Source of the DNA: Plotosus lineatus | Lineage: Eukaryota; Chordata; Actinopteri; Siluriformes; Plotosidae | DNA length: 64,000 nt | Assembly: GCA_024760905.1 (NCBI GenBank) | Contig: CM045729.1 | Coordinates: forward strand, 56,705,580 to 56,769,579 | Direction of reading: 5' to 3' | Shown: piece after piece, positions 34,462-63,341 of the stretch | Numbering within the stretch: the first letter of the stretch is position 1 | Layout: every line of letters starts with the position of its first letter | Notes under the pieces: generated by a model | Told to the model about the DNA's origin: nothing | Databases searched by the model: none | The model's input: the letters and a program-made list of their open reading frames with translations, nothing else | Made by a program: the position numbers and the translations under genes

Positions 34462-36836
34462 CAGTAGGCCCTTGACTATTCGCGGTTTTGCACTCATGGT
34501 TTGAGTATTCGCGGACTGCCAGGCAACTGACACGTCACTCAAATTCAGTCAATGGCTGTCCTCCTTCCTGCTGATTGGTTGAGATGATGTAACGCCCCTT
34601 TTTCCTGATTCGTGCACAAGTTGTCAATGAGCCTCTTTTTAAGACTCTCTCCTGAAGAAACGAGTTTCCTCTGAACAGCCTGAATAGGAATAATCATCTG
34701 AAAGCACTCTAGTATTAAAGTCTTTTTCAATCATTATTAGAGTACAGTACCTAAGTTAATGTTTAGAATGTTTGTGTGTGTGATTTTATGTACTGTGGTG
34801 TAGCATTTTTATCGTTTTGTTTTGTTTATCCAATTTATTACATTTCATGTCCTTTTATGTTCTTTTTGTTATGGTCTGTGTTTTGGGGGGACTTTGATTT
34901 TGACGGCTGTGTTCTCTAAGTCTACCTGTCCGCTCCAGCTGAGGGGCGTGGCTGAGCTGCTCCATGGCTCACACCTGAATTTCACTCTTCTAATCTAGTG
35001 TCAATAAACACAAGCACGCTCACCTCTGCGCCAGAGGATCGTTGACTTCGTGGACTGGTGTGAGTGCAACCACCTGTGCTTGAACACTAAGACGACGAAG
35101 GAGATGGTGGTCGACTTAAGGAGAAGCACTCTAACACACACACACACACACCCACACACACACTCACTAGTGAACATCCAGGGACAGGACATTGAGACAG
35201 TGGACAGTTTCAAGTACCTGGGCGTTCACCTTAACAATAAACTGGACTGGTCCCACAACACCAACGCCATGTACAAGAAGGGCCAGAGTCGCCTCCACCT
35301 TCTGAGGAGACTCAGGTCCTTCGGAGTATGCAGACCTCTGCTCAGGACTTTTTATGACTCTGTGGTAGCCTCTGCAATCCTCTACGCTGCCATCTGCTGG
35401 GCCCGGGCAGCACAGAGCGGGACAGAAAGAGACTGAACAAGCTGGTCAGGAGGGCCAGCTCTGTCCTAGGCTGCCCACTGGACTCTGTGGAGGAGGTGGG
35501 CGAGAGGAGGATGGTAGCAAAGCTCACATCCATCATGGTCAACAGCTCTCACCCACTGCACCAGACTGTAGAGAAGCTGAGTAGCTCCTTCAGTGGACGA
35601 CTGAGACATCCTCAGTGCAGGAAGGAGCGCTACCGCAGGTCGTTCATTCCCACCGCTGTCAGACTGTACAACGCCACTTTGTAACTGTCTGTGAAAATAC
35701 CGGTTATGTGCAATAAAAACCCAGTGCACTTTAATCAACCACATCTACCCCACTGACTGTGAACCATATCAACCCATCTACTCTGCCCACAGATACATGT
35801 ACACTTGAATATAGGCCAGTCTACAAAGTTGTTCCCTTCTTTTCTTTTTTATTGTATATTACTTTATACTATTTATGTATCTATTTATTTATTTACTTAT
35901 ATAATATATGTATGTGTGTATGTTTGTATATGTATCTATTTTTGCACCCCCTACTGATGGTACCTCAAGAGCCTGTAACAGTGAATTTCTCCATTGTGAG
36001 ATTAATAAAGCTGTATCTGATCTTATCTTATCTTATTAACTCACACATTTGTTGCAGGCGCGGCTTATCGGGACTTCTGATCTTTTAAGTGTGCAAGATC
36101 AAGCACACTAGATCCGTGTGTCACCTGCAAAAAACGCCTCATATTCAAAGGGGGACTCGAGAAGCGCTCTTTAATCGAGGTGAGCGTACAGTTTGTCCTT
36201 ATAGGGAGTAAATGAGATTACTTCATTCAAGTATGAACTGCATTTAGTCCGAGCAGCTCAGCCACGCCCCTCAGCCAAAGCAGACAGACAAACATTCTAA
36301 ACATTAACTTATGCACTGTACTGGAATAATAATTGAAAAAGACTTTTTAATACTACAGCTTTACAACAGTTCAGATGATTATTCCTCTTTAGGCACTTCA
36401 GAGGAAACTCGTTTCTTCAGGAGAAAGTCTTATTTCTTCAGAAGAGACGGCGCTTAGCCGGCGTTTGAGTGGCATCATAGAGCTTAACTGGATACTGTAT
36501 GTGTATATGTATATATATATAAGATATAGATAGATATAAAGTATGCTGTATAATGTTTATATATTTTATTAATAATATCACAGTACAAAATTTAAAAGTT
36601 TTCTTAATCTTTACTATATTTTACTACATTAATACTGTATTAATGAGTAAGACTGTCTATAGAATGTGTTTAAGAAGCATATTTTAGCGCATGTAATAGA
36701 TGCGGAGCATTTTACTTCTGGTTGATCATTCGCGCACGTAATATGATACATGGGGTTTTACTTCCGGGTACAGAACTCGCGGATTATCTTCAAGAGGGGC
36801 TGAAACCAAACCCCCGCGAATATCAAGGGCCTACTG
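34462..36836 (+). mobile_element. Tigger-like element, family B, copy 2, with Rex1 inside
   Basis: Left TIR CAGTAGGCCCTTGACTATTC then GCGG; right end cgcgaatatcaagggcctac then tg. TA is duplicated at 34460-34461 and 36837-36838, and the empty site is preserved at 177-182. Without Rex1 the element is about 1.4 kb with no transposase, so non-autonomous. Confidence 0.95.
35036..36036 (+). mobile_element. Rex1/Babar-type LINE, copy 2, 5'-truncated
   Basis: Plus-strand RT C terminus: CNHLCLNTKTTKEMVVDLRR, an HTHTHPHTH microsatellite stretch, FKYLGVHLNNKLDWSHNTNA, LRTFYDSVVASAILYAAICW (35050-35436), then a frameshift and RRMVAKLTSIMVNSSHPLHQ (35487-35684). The 3' UTR ends attaataaagctgtatctga followed by (TCTTA)n at about 36016-36036. 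The uninterrupted target is visible in family B copy 3 near 59123 (gagaggattaactc). Confidence 0.93.
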
Positions 36837-37434
36837 TATGTGAAAAATTCTACATGTTGCCTCAGGAAGTGATTATATTTAACATACAGTATATGCATAT
36901 AGATAGATAGATTCATAAAAATCTAAGATGGTCACTCCAAACCCATTGACATAGTTGACATGAAATGTCAAAAAATAAATACAGGTTCTAAAATAAGTTC
37001 AAACTTATGAAAGATTGTTTCAAACATTTACAGAACACATATTCAGCATTAAATAATATTTTCAAAATAGAATTTTTAAGTGCTAAAAAAAATACAAGAC
37101 CAAATCTGAACTGACCAATTTCAGTTTATTGTGCAATGATATTGTGCTTAGTGTCGTGTGTTTTTTAATGTAAAATGTAAACATGTTTACTGGCATGAAT
37201 TCAGCCACTGAGTTACTGGACCACAAGATCATACAGTGGTTCAGGGTCCAGCACTTCCCTGTTGCCACCGTTGGGCTCTTTCCCCCTCTCTGCTTCAGGG
37301 ATGCTGCATGATGGACTCTGTGTGTTGACCCCAAATTATTGAGAAGCTGCAATATGAAGAAAAAACAGTGCTTTATTGTATGTGTTACATAGAAAGGCTT
37401 CATTTGCCTTCTTTTGGACTTTAGTTTTTTTTTC

Positions 37435-55813
<18,379 letters not shown>

Positions 55814-57043
55814 GACTGGATGCCATTCTCATCATGACAGGATACAGTGCCAGTTAGCCATCAGCAGAAGCCATTACGGAGGACTTTTACAACTTGACAG
55901 GAAGAAAAAGAAAATAAAAATATGACGGTGCATAAGATGACCACACCTGCTTCAGAGGGCACTTCCCAATTATTGTATTTGAATAAAATGTTATTTCCAT
56001 CATAGGCTTTTTTCTGCTTTCAAATAAGGACAAAATACTTTTTTCCAGCCCGTAATGCTAAAGCGGATAATACAAATGTAAACCTCACATCAGGAATGCA
56101 ACTGACATTCCAGAGACTAGAACAAAAGAAAAGAAAACATAAGTATAAAAAGAGTAAGCCTAAACTGTAGATGTCATCACTTAGTGGAAGATCTCCAAAG
56201 TCATTTCTTTCCTCCAAAACTGGCAGTCCTAAAACCATGTAATCATGACTTCGCATGGATAGCCCATGACCTGGTCACCACTTTATTCTAAATACTAAAT
56301 TCTTGTTAGCTGAAGTGATTCGGGTTGCATTGGTCTCACTTTTAAGATTTAAAATTATTTTGGAACAGTACAGCCAACTGTTTTGTCTTCGCTGTACAAA
56401 TTTGGCTTTGAGATCAAAATATAATATGAATACGATTTTCAGAGTTGATTTCACGATTTTTCATTAAGATATGGGATTTCATCAAGCTATGTACGTGCAC
56501 ATAATGTACGCATATGGTACACATTAGCGATAGTGGCTATAGCGTACGTATGCATAAATTTAGTGAAATGTGCTGCACCTTTCAAAACAGATTTTTTCAA
56601 AACTTTCTATATGTATCACAATGTATACTTGCTTGTTGACCAATATTCTATGTTATTGCTGTTTGGGACACTTGAAACCACGGAAAAAACATACCGAATC
56701 ATATTGTATGAGAGGAATATATCACTGTGCGTTTGAATACTGTATTTTGTGGTTTACTTAAGGGCAAGCGCAAATCAAATGGAATAGAAACTGACTGAAA
56801 AAAAGGGTCTATCGAAATACAGTGGACAATATGCAGACTTCGCTTTAATAAGCCACATGTTGGTCCTCTAAATTTTGGTACAGCCCAATATCAGCAAAGG
56901 ATTTTCTGTCTAAGAAATTATCATTGAACGAGTGAACTCATTAGCGATTGGATATGAAAAATTTCCATAAACCTAAATTACACAGACCTAACTAAGACGG
57001 ATAAATTTTGGTTATTTATTTATCTATTTATTACCGATAGATA
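55814..57043. other. Upstream region of NXPE (5' UTR/promoter side)
   Basis: It must contain the 5' UTR and possibly non-coding upstream exons, but no TATA box, CpG island or initiator could be supported. Mostly AT-rich single-copy-looking DNA. Confidence 0.4.
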
Positions 57044-57045
57044 TA

Positions 57046-57523
57046 CAGGGATCCCTTGCTACTTCATGCTTCAATTCATGCGGCTTCAGTGCATCGCATT
57101 TTTTTTTTAAATAAGGAAATTAAGGAAGAATAGGGGGAAAAAGTAAAAAAAAAAAAGCCACCAAAAACAAGGTCAATTATACAAAAAAACCCTAAACAAA
57201 CACAAAACAAAAGACAAACCAAAACCTCCCATCAAAACTAATTACATTTTTGTGAGGTGCGCATCTGTGTACGTGCACACGCACGCATCTGCGTGCGCGC
57301 ATGCGTCTGTATGTGTGTGTATTTATATTTTATTTACATCTTATGCATTATTTTTAATGTTTAATTGTTATTATAAGCATTTATAGCATTGAATATGTAT
57401 TTATTGACATTATATACACATGTATGTATACGTCAGTCAGGGTGGGTTGAGGGGGGTGATAGGAATTCGGTGGTTGCGGGGGGATCTCGGTCCCAATTAA
57501 CCGCGGAAAGTGAGGGATCCCTG
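57046..57523 (+). mobile_element. Tigger-like MITE, family A, intact (478 bp)
   Basis: TIRs CAGGGATCCCTTGCTACTTC and cggaaagtgagggatccctg; TA at 57044-57045 and 57524-57525. No coding capacity. It is the reference for copies at 834 and 47791. Confidence 0.95.
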
Positions 57524-57633
57524 TAATGCGCATTTGCCGGCAAGCACCCCCCATCCTTCTGTTCATACACATCATGTATGCAAATCAGTCACACACACAC
57601 CATACCTGAGCCATGTGTATGTACTTAATGGTT

Positions 57634-57855
57634 TGTTAAACAAATTGGAACACTGGTGGCACATCACTCGATCTTTAGATTAGCAAAAATACTGGAACAG
57701 CTGTTTACTTGAAAAGAAACAACTAATATTTGGCTGCATATCCCTTACCTGGAGCTGTTTGATGGTATTTTGAGTTTTTATTTGGCAGTGCATCTCAGCT
57801 GATTCTGGGTAAAGGCATGGTACACCTTGAACAATTTTCCAGACCATCACAGGGC

Positions 57856-57912
<57 letters not shown>

Positions 57913-58163
57913 TACCCCTTACACCTATGGGCAGCTGACATAACAGACAAGCTCCACACAAAAGCGATATTGCTATGCATGGGTCTTCGAACATGGGACC
58001 TTTTTTCTGTAAAGCAAAAGTACTAATCACTGCACCACTGGTGCCACATGTAAGGGATATGCAGCCAAATATGAATTTTTGGTCTCCAAGTAAATGTCTG
58101 CTTCAGTATTTTTGCTCATCAAAAAATTGAGTGATCTGCTACCAGTGTTCCAATTTGTTTAAC
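57634..58163. mobile_element. MITE with about 115-bp inverted arms, SINE inside
   Basis: Left arm 57634-57748 (gttaaacaaattggaacact ... ttggctgcatatccctta) and right arm 58051-58163 are reverse complements with scattered changes. Between them, on the minus strand, is a decayed SINE II (caccagtggtgcagtgatta head, ccatgttcgaagacc B box) plus a (CA)n at 57855-57912. Confidence 0.8.
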
Positions 58164-58432
58164 ATATTTTGATGGAAAATCGTTAAATGAACTCTGAAAA
58201 TCTGCTCTTTTGTCTCATATTCATACTTTGATCTCAATCCAAATTTGTAAACCTTTTGCTTAAACTCATATTTATCTGACCATTAATGCTAAAACGTGAA
58301 ACTGTCATGTGCTTTTTGTTGTGGAGATCCGCCCTGTAAAGGTAACATTTAAACATTTTACAGCTCTAAATATTTACTCCTTCTTTGAATCTTATATCCC
58401 TTCAACATCCACCTCAGGACAGAAATGAAGGT
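58164..58432. other. Unassigned stretch
   Basis: No element recognised. Confidence 0.4.
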
Positions 58433-58433
58433 A

Positions 58434-59819
58434 CAGTAGGCCCTTGACTATTCACAGTTTTGCACTCATGGTTTGAGTATTCTGCCAAGCAACTGACACA
58501 TTATTCAAATTCAGCCAATGGCTGTCCTCCTTCCTGCTGATTGGTTGAGATGATGCAATGCCCCTTTTTCCTCATTCCCACACAAGTTTTCAATGAGCCT
58601 CTTTTTTGTCACGTGTTTTAATTACCAATTAAGCTGTATGATGCCACTCAAACACTGTGTGTCATCCCTAGCTAAGCGCTAGAAAAGGTAATGAAGTTGG
58701 ATGTCACTTCTAAATAAATAAAACTTTCTTCAGAAGAAACGACAGTTTTCTTTGAAGTGCCTGAAGAGGAATAATCATCTGAAAGCACTCTAGTATGAAA
58801 GTCTTTTTCAATCATTATTCCAATACAGTACCCAAGTTAATGTTTAGAATGTTTGTGTGTGTGTGATTTTATGTACTGTGGTGTAGCATGTTTATCATTT
58901 TGTTTTGTTTATCCAATTTAATACATTTCATGTTCTTTTATGTTCTTTTTGTTATGGTCTGTGTTGTTGGAGGACTTTGATTTTGACGGCTGTGTTCTCC
59001 AAGTCTAACTGTCCGCTCCGGCTAAGGGGCGTGGCTGAGCTGCTCCATGGCTCACACCTGAATTCAGTATTCTCATTTACTCGCAATAAAAACAAGCATG
59101 CTTACCTCTGCGCCAGAGAGGATTAACTCACATGTTTGTTGCAGGTGACAAACGGAGCTTGTGAGACGAAGTACAGCTTATCTGGACTTATGATCTCTTA
59201 AGTGTGCAATATCAAGCTCCGTGTGTCACCTCTAACAAACGCCTCATATTCAAAGGGGAAGGACTTAAGAAGCGTGCTTTAATTGAGGTGAGCATGTGGT
59301 TTGTGTTTATAGGGAGTAAATGAGATTATAGTGGAGCCGGTGGTGTAGTGGTTAGAGTGTTGGGCTCATGATCAGGAGGTTGCGATTTCAAATCCCACTG
59401 AGACCCTCACTGTGCTAAGACCCCTGGGCAAGGTCTCAACCACAAGTGTGCCTCTGTTCACCCACCAGTATAAATGGGTACCAGTAAAAATATACTGGGA
59501 AGGTAACCTGCGATGGACTAGCGACCCATCCAGGAGGAGTTCAACTCCTGATTGCTTCACGCTACGGAAACCAGGGATAAGCACCAGTCTGATGAGCCGC
59601 TAGGCTCAGGTGTAAAAACCCAAACAGTTAATCAATCAATCAATCAAAAAAATGAGATTACTTAATTCAAGTTCAGGCACTTCAGGGGAAACTGTCGTTT
59701 CTTCATGAGAAAATCTTATTTCTTCAGAAGGTATGGCGCTTAACTGGCGTTTGAGTGGCATCATAGAGCTTGACTGGATAATATATTACACATACAAAAT
59801 GAAAACGTATACATACATA

Positions 59820-59859
<40 letters not shown>

Positions 59860-59880
59860 ATATATATATATATATATATA
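58434..59880 (+). mobile_element. Tigger-like family B, copy 3, 5' part
   Basis: CAGTAGGCCCTTGACTATTC at left, then the same interior as copy 2 without Rex1. It is interrupted by a SINE (59329-59649) and then by the Tc1 element at 59883; the continuation is at 63272-63341. Confidence 0.93.
59329..59649 (+). mobile_element. SINE III, (AATC)n tail, 11-bp TSD
   Basis: tRNA-like head gagccggtggtgtagtggtt with B box gatttcaaatccc; tail tgcgatggactagcgaccca ... (aatc)n. TSD aaatgagatta at 59318-59328 and 59650-59660; the empty target is seen at 36211-36222. Confidence 0.95.
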
Positions 59881-59882
59881 TA
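59821..59882. repeat. (GT)n-(TA)n microsatellite
   Basis: A GT run of about 32 bases and a TA run, ending at the Tc1 insertion. Confidence 0.95.
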
Positions 59883-60210
59883 CTAGTCCTTCTCAAAAAA
59901 TTCGCATATTGTGATGAAGTTCATTATTTTCTGTAATGTACTGATAAAAATTAAACTTTCATATATTTTAGATTCATTGCACACCAACTGAAATATTTCA
60001 GGTCTTTTATTGTTTTAATACTGATGATTTTGGGATACAGCTCATGAAAACCCAAAATTCCTATCTCAAAAAATTAGCATATCATGAAAAGGTACTCTAA
60101 ACGAGCTATTAACCTAATCATCTGAATCAACCAATTAACTCTAAACACTGGCAAAAGATTCCTGAGGCTTTTAAAATCTCCCAGCCTGGTTCATTACTCA
60201 AAACCGCAAT

Positions 60211-61995
60211 CATGGGTAAGACTGCCAACCTGACTGCTGTCCAGAAGGCCATCATTGACAGAGGGTAAGACACAGAAAGAAATCTCTGAGCGAATAGGCT
60301 GTTGCCAGAGTGCTGTATCAAGGCACCTCAGTGGGACGTCTGTGGGAAGGAAAAAGTGTGGCAGAAAACGCTGCACAACCAGAAGAGGTGACCAGACCCT
60401 GAGGAAGATTGTGGAAAAAGGGTCGATTCCTGACCTTGGGGGACCTGCGGAAGCAGTGGACTGGGCTACAGGTGCCGCATTCCCCAGGTCAAGCCACTTT
60501 TGAACCAGAAACAGCAGCAGAAGCGCCTGACCTGGGCTACAGAGAAGCAGCACTGGACTGTTGCTCAGTGGTCCAAAGTACTTTTTTCGGATGAAAGCAA
60601 ATTTTGCATGTCATTCGGAATTCAAGGTGCCAGAGTCTGGAGGAAGACTGGGGAGAAGGAAATGTCTAAATGCCTGAAGTACCCACAGTCAGTGATGGTC
60701 TGGGGTGACATGCCAGCTGCTGGTGTTGGTCCACTGTGTTTTATCAAGGGCAAGGTCAATGCAGCTAGCTATCAGGAAATTTTGGAGCACTTCATGCTTC
60801 CATCTGCTGAAACGCTTTATGGAGATGAAGATTTTCATTTTTCAGCACGACCTGGCACCTGCTCACAGTGCCAAAACCACTGGTAAATGGTTTACTGACC
60901 ATGGTATTACTGTGCTCGCTATAGTGGTGGACAGGCTGACAGACAAGGTTAAACAAGAATCTCCATGGACTATGATGTTTGCAGATGACATTGTGATCTG
61001 TAGTGACAGCAGAGAACAAGTGCAGGAAAATCTAGAGAGGTGGAGGTATACCCTGGAAAGGAGGGGAATGAAGGTCAGCCTCCGTAAAACAGAATACATG
61101 GGTGTAAACGACAAGGACCCAAGAGGAACGGTGAGGTTACAGGGAGCAGAGATAGAAGGTGGAGGATTTTAAGTACTTAGGCTCAACACTCCAGAGCAAT
61201 GGAGAGTGTGGAAAAGAGATGAAGAAGCATGTGCAGGCAGGTTGGAATGGTTGAAGAAAAGTGTCCGGTGTAATGTGTGATAGGAGGGTATCAGCAAGAA
61301 TGAAAAGAAAAGTGTACTAGACGGTGATGAGGCCAGCAATATTGTATGGTTTAGAAACAGTGGCCCTGGGGAAAACACAGGAGGCAAAGCTGGAGGTAGC
61401 GGAGATGAAAATGTTGAGGTTCTCTTTGGGAGTAACAAGGATGGATAGGATCAGGAATGAGTACATCAGAGGGACAGCACATGTTAGAGGTTTTGGAGAC
61501 AAAGTCAGAGAGGCTAGATTGAGATGGTTTGGACATGTACAGAGGAGGGATAGTGAGTATATTGGTAGTAGGATGCTGAGGTTGGAACTACCAGGCAGAA
61601 GGCCGATAGGAAGACCAAAGAGAAGATTTGTGGATGTGGTGAAGGAGGACATGAAGGTAGTTGGAGTAAGAGTAGAAGATACAGAGGATAAGGTGAAATG
61701 GAGGCGGATGGTTTGCTGTGGCGACCCCTGAAGGGAACAGCCGAAAGGAAAAGAAGAAGAAGAAGGTGCTCAATTGGCCTGCCAACTCTCCTGACCTGAA
61801 CCCCATAGAGAATCTGTGGGATATTGTGAAGAGAAAGTTGAGAGACACCAGACCCAACTCTGTGGATGAGCTTAAGGCCGCTATCAAAGAATCCTGGGCC
61901 TCCATAACACCTCAGCAGTGCCACAGGCTGATTGCCTCCATGCCACATCGCATTGAAGCAGTCATTTCTGCAAAAGGATTCCTGACCAAGTATTG
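60211..61995 (+). pseudogene. Tc1 transposase (copy 2), split by LINE
   Basis: MGKTANLTAVQKAIIDRG starts at 60211. Then ISERIGCCQSAVSRHLSGTS (helix-turn-helix), MNQKQQQKRLTWATEKQHWT, VLFSDESKFCMSF (first Asp), VMVWGDMPAAGVGPLCFIKG, QHDLAPAHSAKTTGKWFTDH (second Asp). After the LINE, LNWPANSPDLNPIENLWDIV (Glu; 61769-61830) to the end GFLTKY (61995). Two or more frameshifts besides the LINE. Confidence 0.95.
60918..61765 (+). mobile_element. RTE LINE, copy 7, strongly 5'-truncated, 6-bp TSD
   Basis: Starts within RT just before VVDRLTDKVKQESPWTMMFA and ends gaacagccgaaaggaaaaga plus (GAA)n. TSD gtgctc at 60912-60917 and 61766-61771. Frames are broken near 61160 and 61320. Confidence 0.95.
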
Positions 61996-62191
61996 AGTGC
62001 ATAACTGAACATAATTATTTGAAGGTTGACTTTTTTTGTATTAAAAACACTTTTTTTTTTTTGGTCGGATGAAATATGCTAATTTTTCGAGATAGGGATT
62101 TTGGTTTTTTCTTTACTTTTTTGCCAAAATTATCAATATTAAAACAATAAAAGGCTTGAACTACTTCAGCTGTATTAATGAATCTAAACTA

Positions 62192-62589
62192 CTGTCGGCC
62201 CCCAACTTACGAAGACACCTGTGTGCGAAATCCCCGGGTTACGAAAAACATTTTCTTGAGTTTCTGTCCCCGAGATACGATATATCTCCCTCTTATGAAA
62301 AGAAATTCAAAATTCAAACACGCCAATCGATGCGCGAGTTGCTCTCTCGTTGGCTCTCTCTCAACATCCTGCCCAGCTGGCCTCCCAGATAGAGACAGAA
62401 GGAAGCTTCACTCTTTAGTTTAGTTTTATAAGTTGTTTAATTCAGTAAATGTTTAATAAATGTGGGTGCATTTGAGCTGATCTGGAATTTCCGATCCCTG
62501 AAGGAATCAGTTGAGTTTGTCAAGCAGGGAATGCGCTTTGAATTCACGTCTTGTGGGCGTGGCCCGCAGCACGCGCGCGAGAGAGAGAC

Positions 62590-62622
<33 letters not shown>

Positions 62623-62738
62623 AGGAATAACGCTTTAGTTTTTAGTTGAGTTTTTTAAGTTGTTTTAATTCAGTAAATGCAGGGAATGCGCTTTGAATTC
62701 ACATCTTGTGGGCATGGCCCGCAGCGCCCACGCGAGAG

Positions 62739-62778
<40 letters not shown>

Positions 62779-63191
62779 GTGTGTGTGTGTGTGTGTTAAT
62801 AAAAACGTTTAATTCGCTGTGGCGACCCCTGAGAAAGGGAAAAGGACAAAAAGGATAAAAGAAAAAAAAATGGTTTAATTAATAATTTTGTTAATAAAAT
62901 GTTAATAAAATGAATTATAACATTTATTATGTTAATAAAATTGTTTAATATATTAATGAAATGTTTAAATGGTTTTATAAATAATTTTCTTTTACTTTTA
63001 ACACATATTACATACAAAATTAGTGTACTTTTATCATTTTTAAAGGGTTTATGGAGTTTATCCAGTCCAAAGACTGGAGCCTTGGCACGAATTAGGCGTT
63101 TAACATGTAAGATGCGATCCCTACTTACAAAATCCCCGCAATATGAAAAGGGCTCTGGAACTGATTAATTTCGTAAGTTGGAGGCCAACTG
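62192..63191 (+). mobile_element. Tigger-like MITE, family D, copy 5
   Basis: Left CTGTCGGCCCCCAACTTACG (A of CAG changed); right cgtaagttggaggccaactg; TA on both sides. Inserted in the Tc1 terminal region between gaatctaaac and tatgaaagtc. It contains (GA)n tracts at 62587-62623 and 62742-62776, and an orphan RTE tail attcgctgtggcgacccctg at 62812. Confidence 0.93.
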
Positions 63192-63271
63192 TATATGAAA
63201 GTCTAATGTTTATCAGTACATTACAGAAAATAAGAAACTTTATCACAATATGCTAATTTTTTGAGAAGGTA

Positions 63272-63341
63272 TATTTTAGAAACTATATTTTACTACATTA
63301 ATACTGTATTAATGAGTAAGACTGTTTTTAGAATGTTTAAA
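63272..63341 (+). mobile_element. Tigger-like family B, copy 3, continuation
   Basis: tactacattaatactgtatt then aatgagtaagactg matches 36612-36665. It stops at ttaa where the next element begins. Confidence 0.85.

Larger units (their letters stand above)
34350..37160. repeat. Segmental duplicate, copy 2 (filled site)
   Basis: 34350-34461 and 36837-37160 match 72-620 in order, separated by the family B element at 34462-36836. Lies immediately downstream of the NXPE stop codon at 37435. Confidence 0.85.
59883..63269 (+). mobile_element. Tc1-like element, second family, copy 2
   Basis: Left TIR ctagtccttctcaaaaaatt; right end atgctaattttttgagaagg followed by TA, lacking the last five bases (actag) of copy 1. 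It is inserted in family B copy 3. Interrupted by RTE copy 7 (60918-61765) and family D copy 5 (62192-63191). Confidence 0.93.

Noticed and set aside
34462..36836. Autonomous Tigger element
   Set aside because: No DDE or CENP-B-type helix-turn-helix frame is present; the only coding text is the inserted Rex1.
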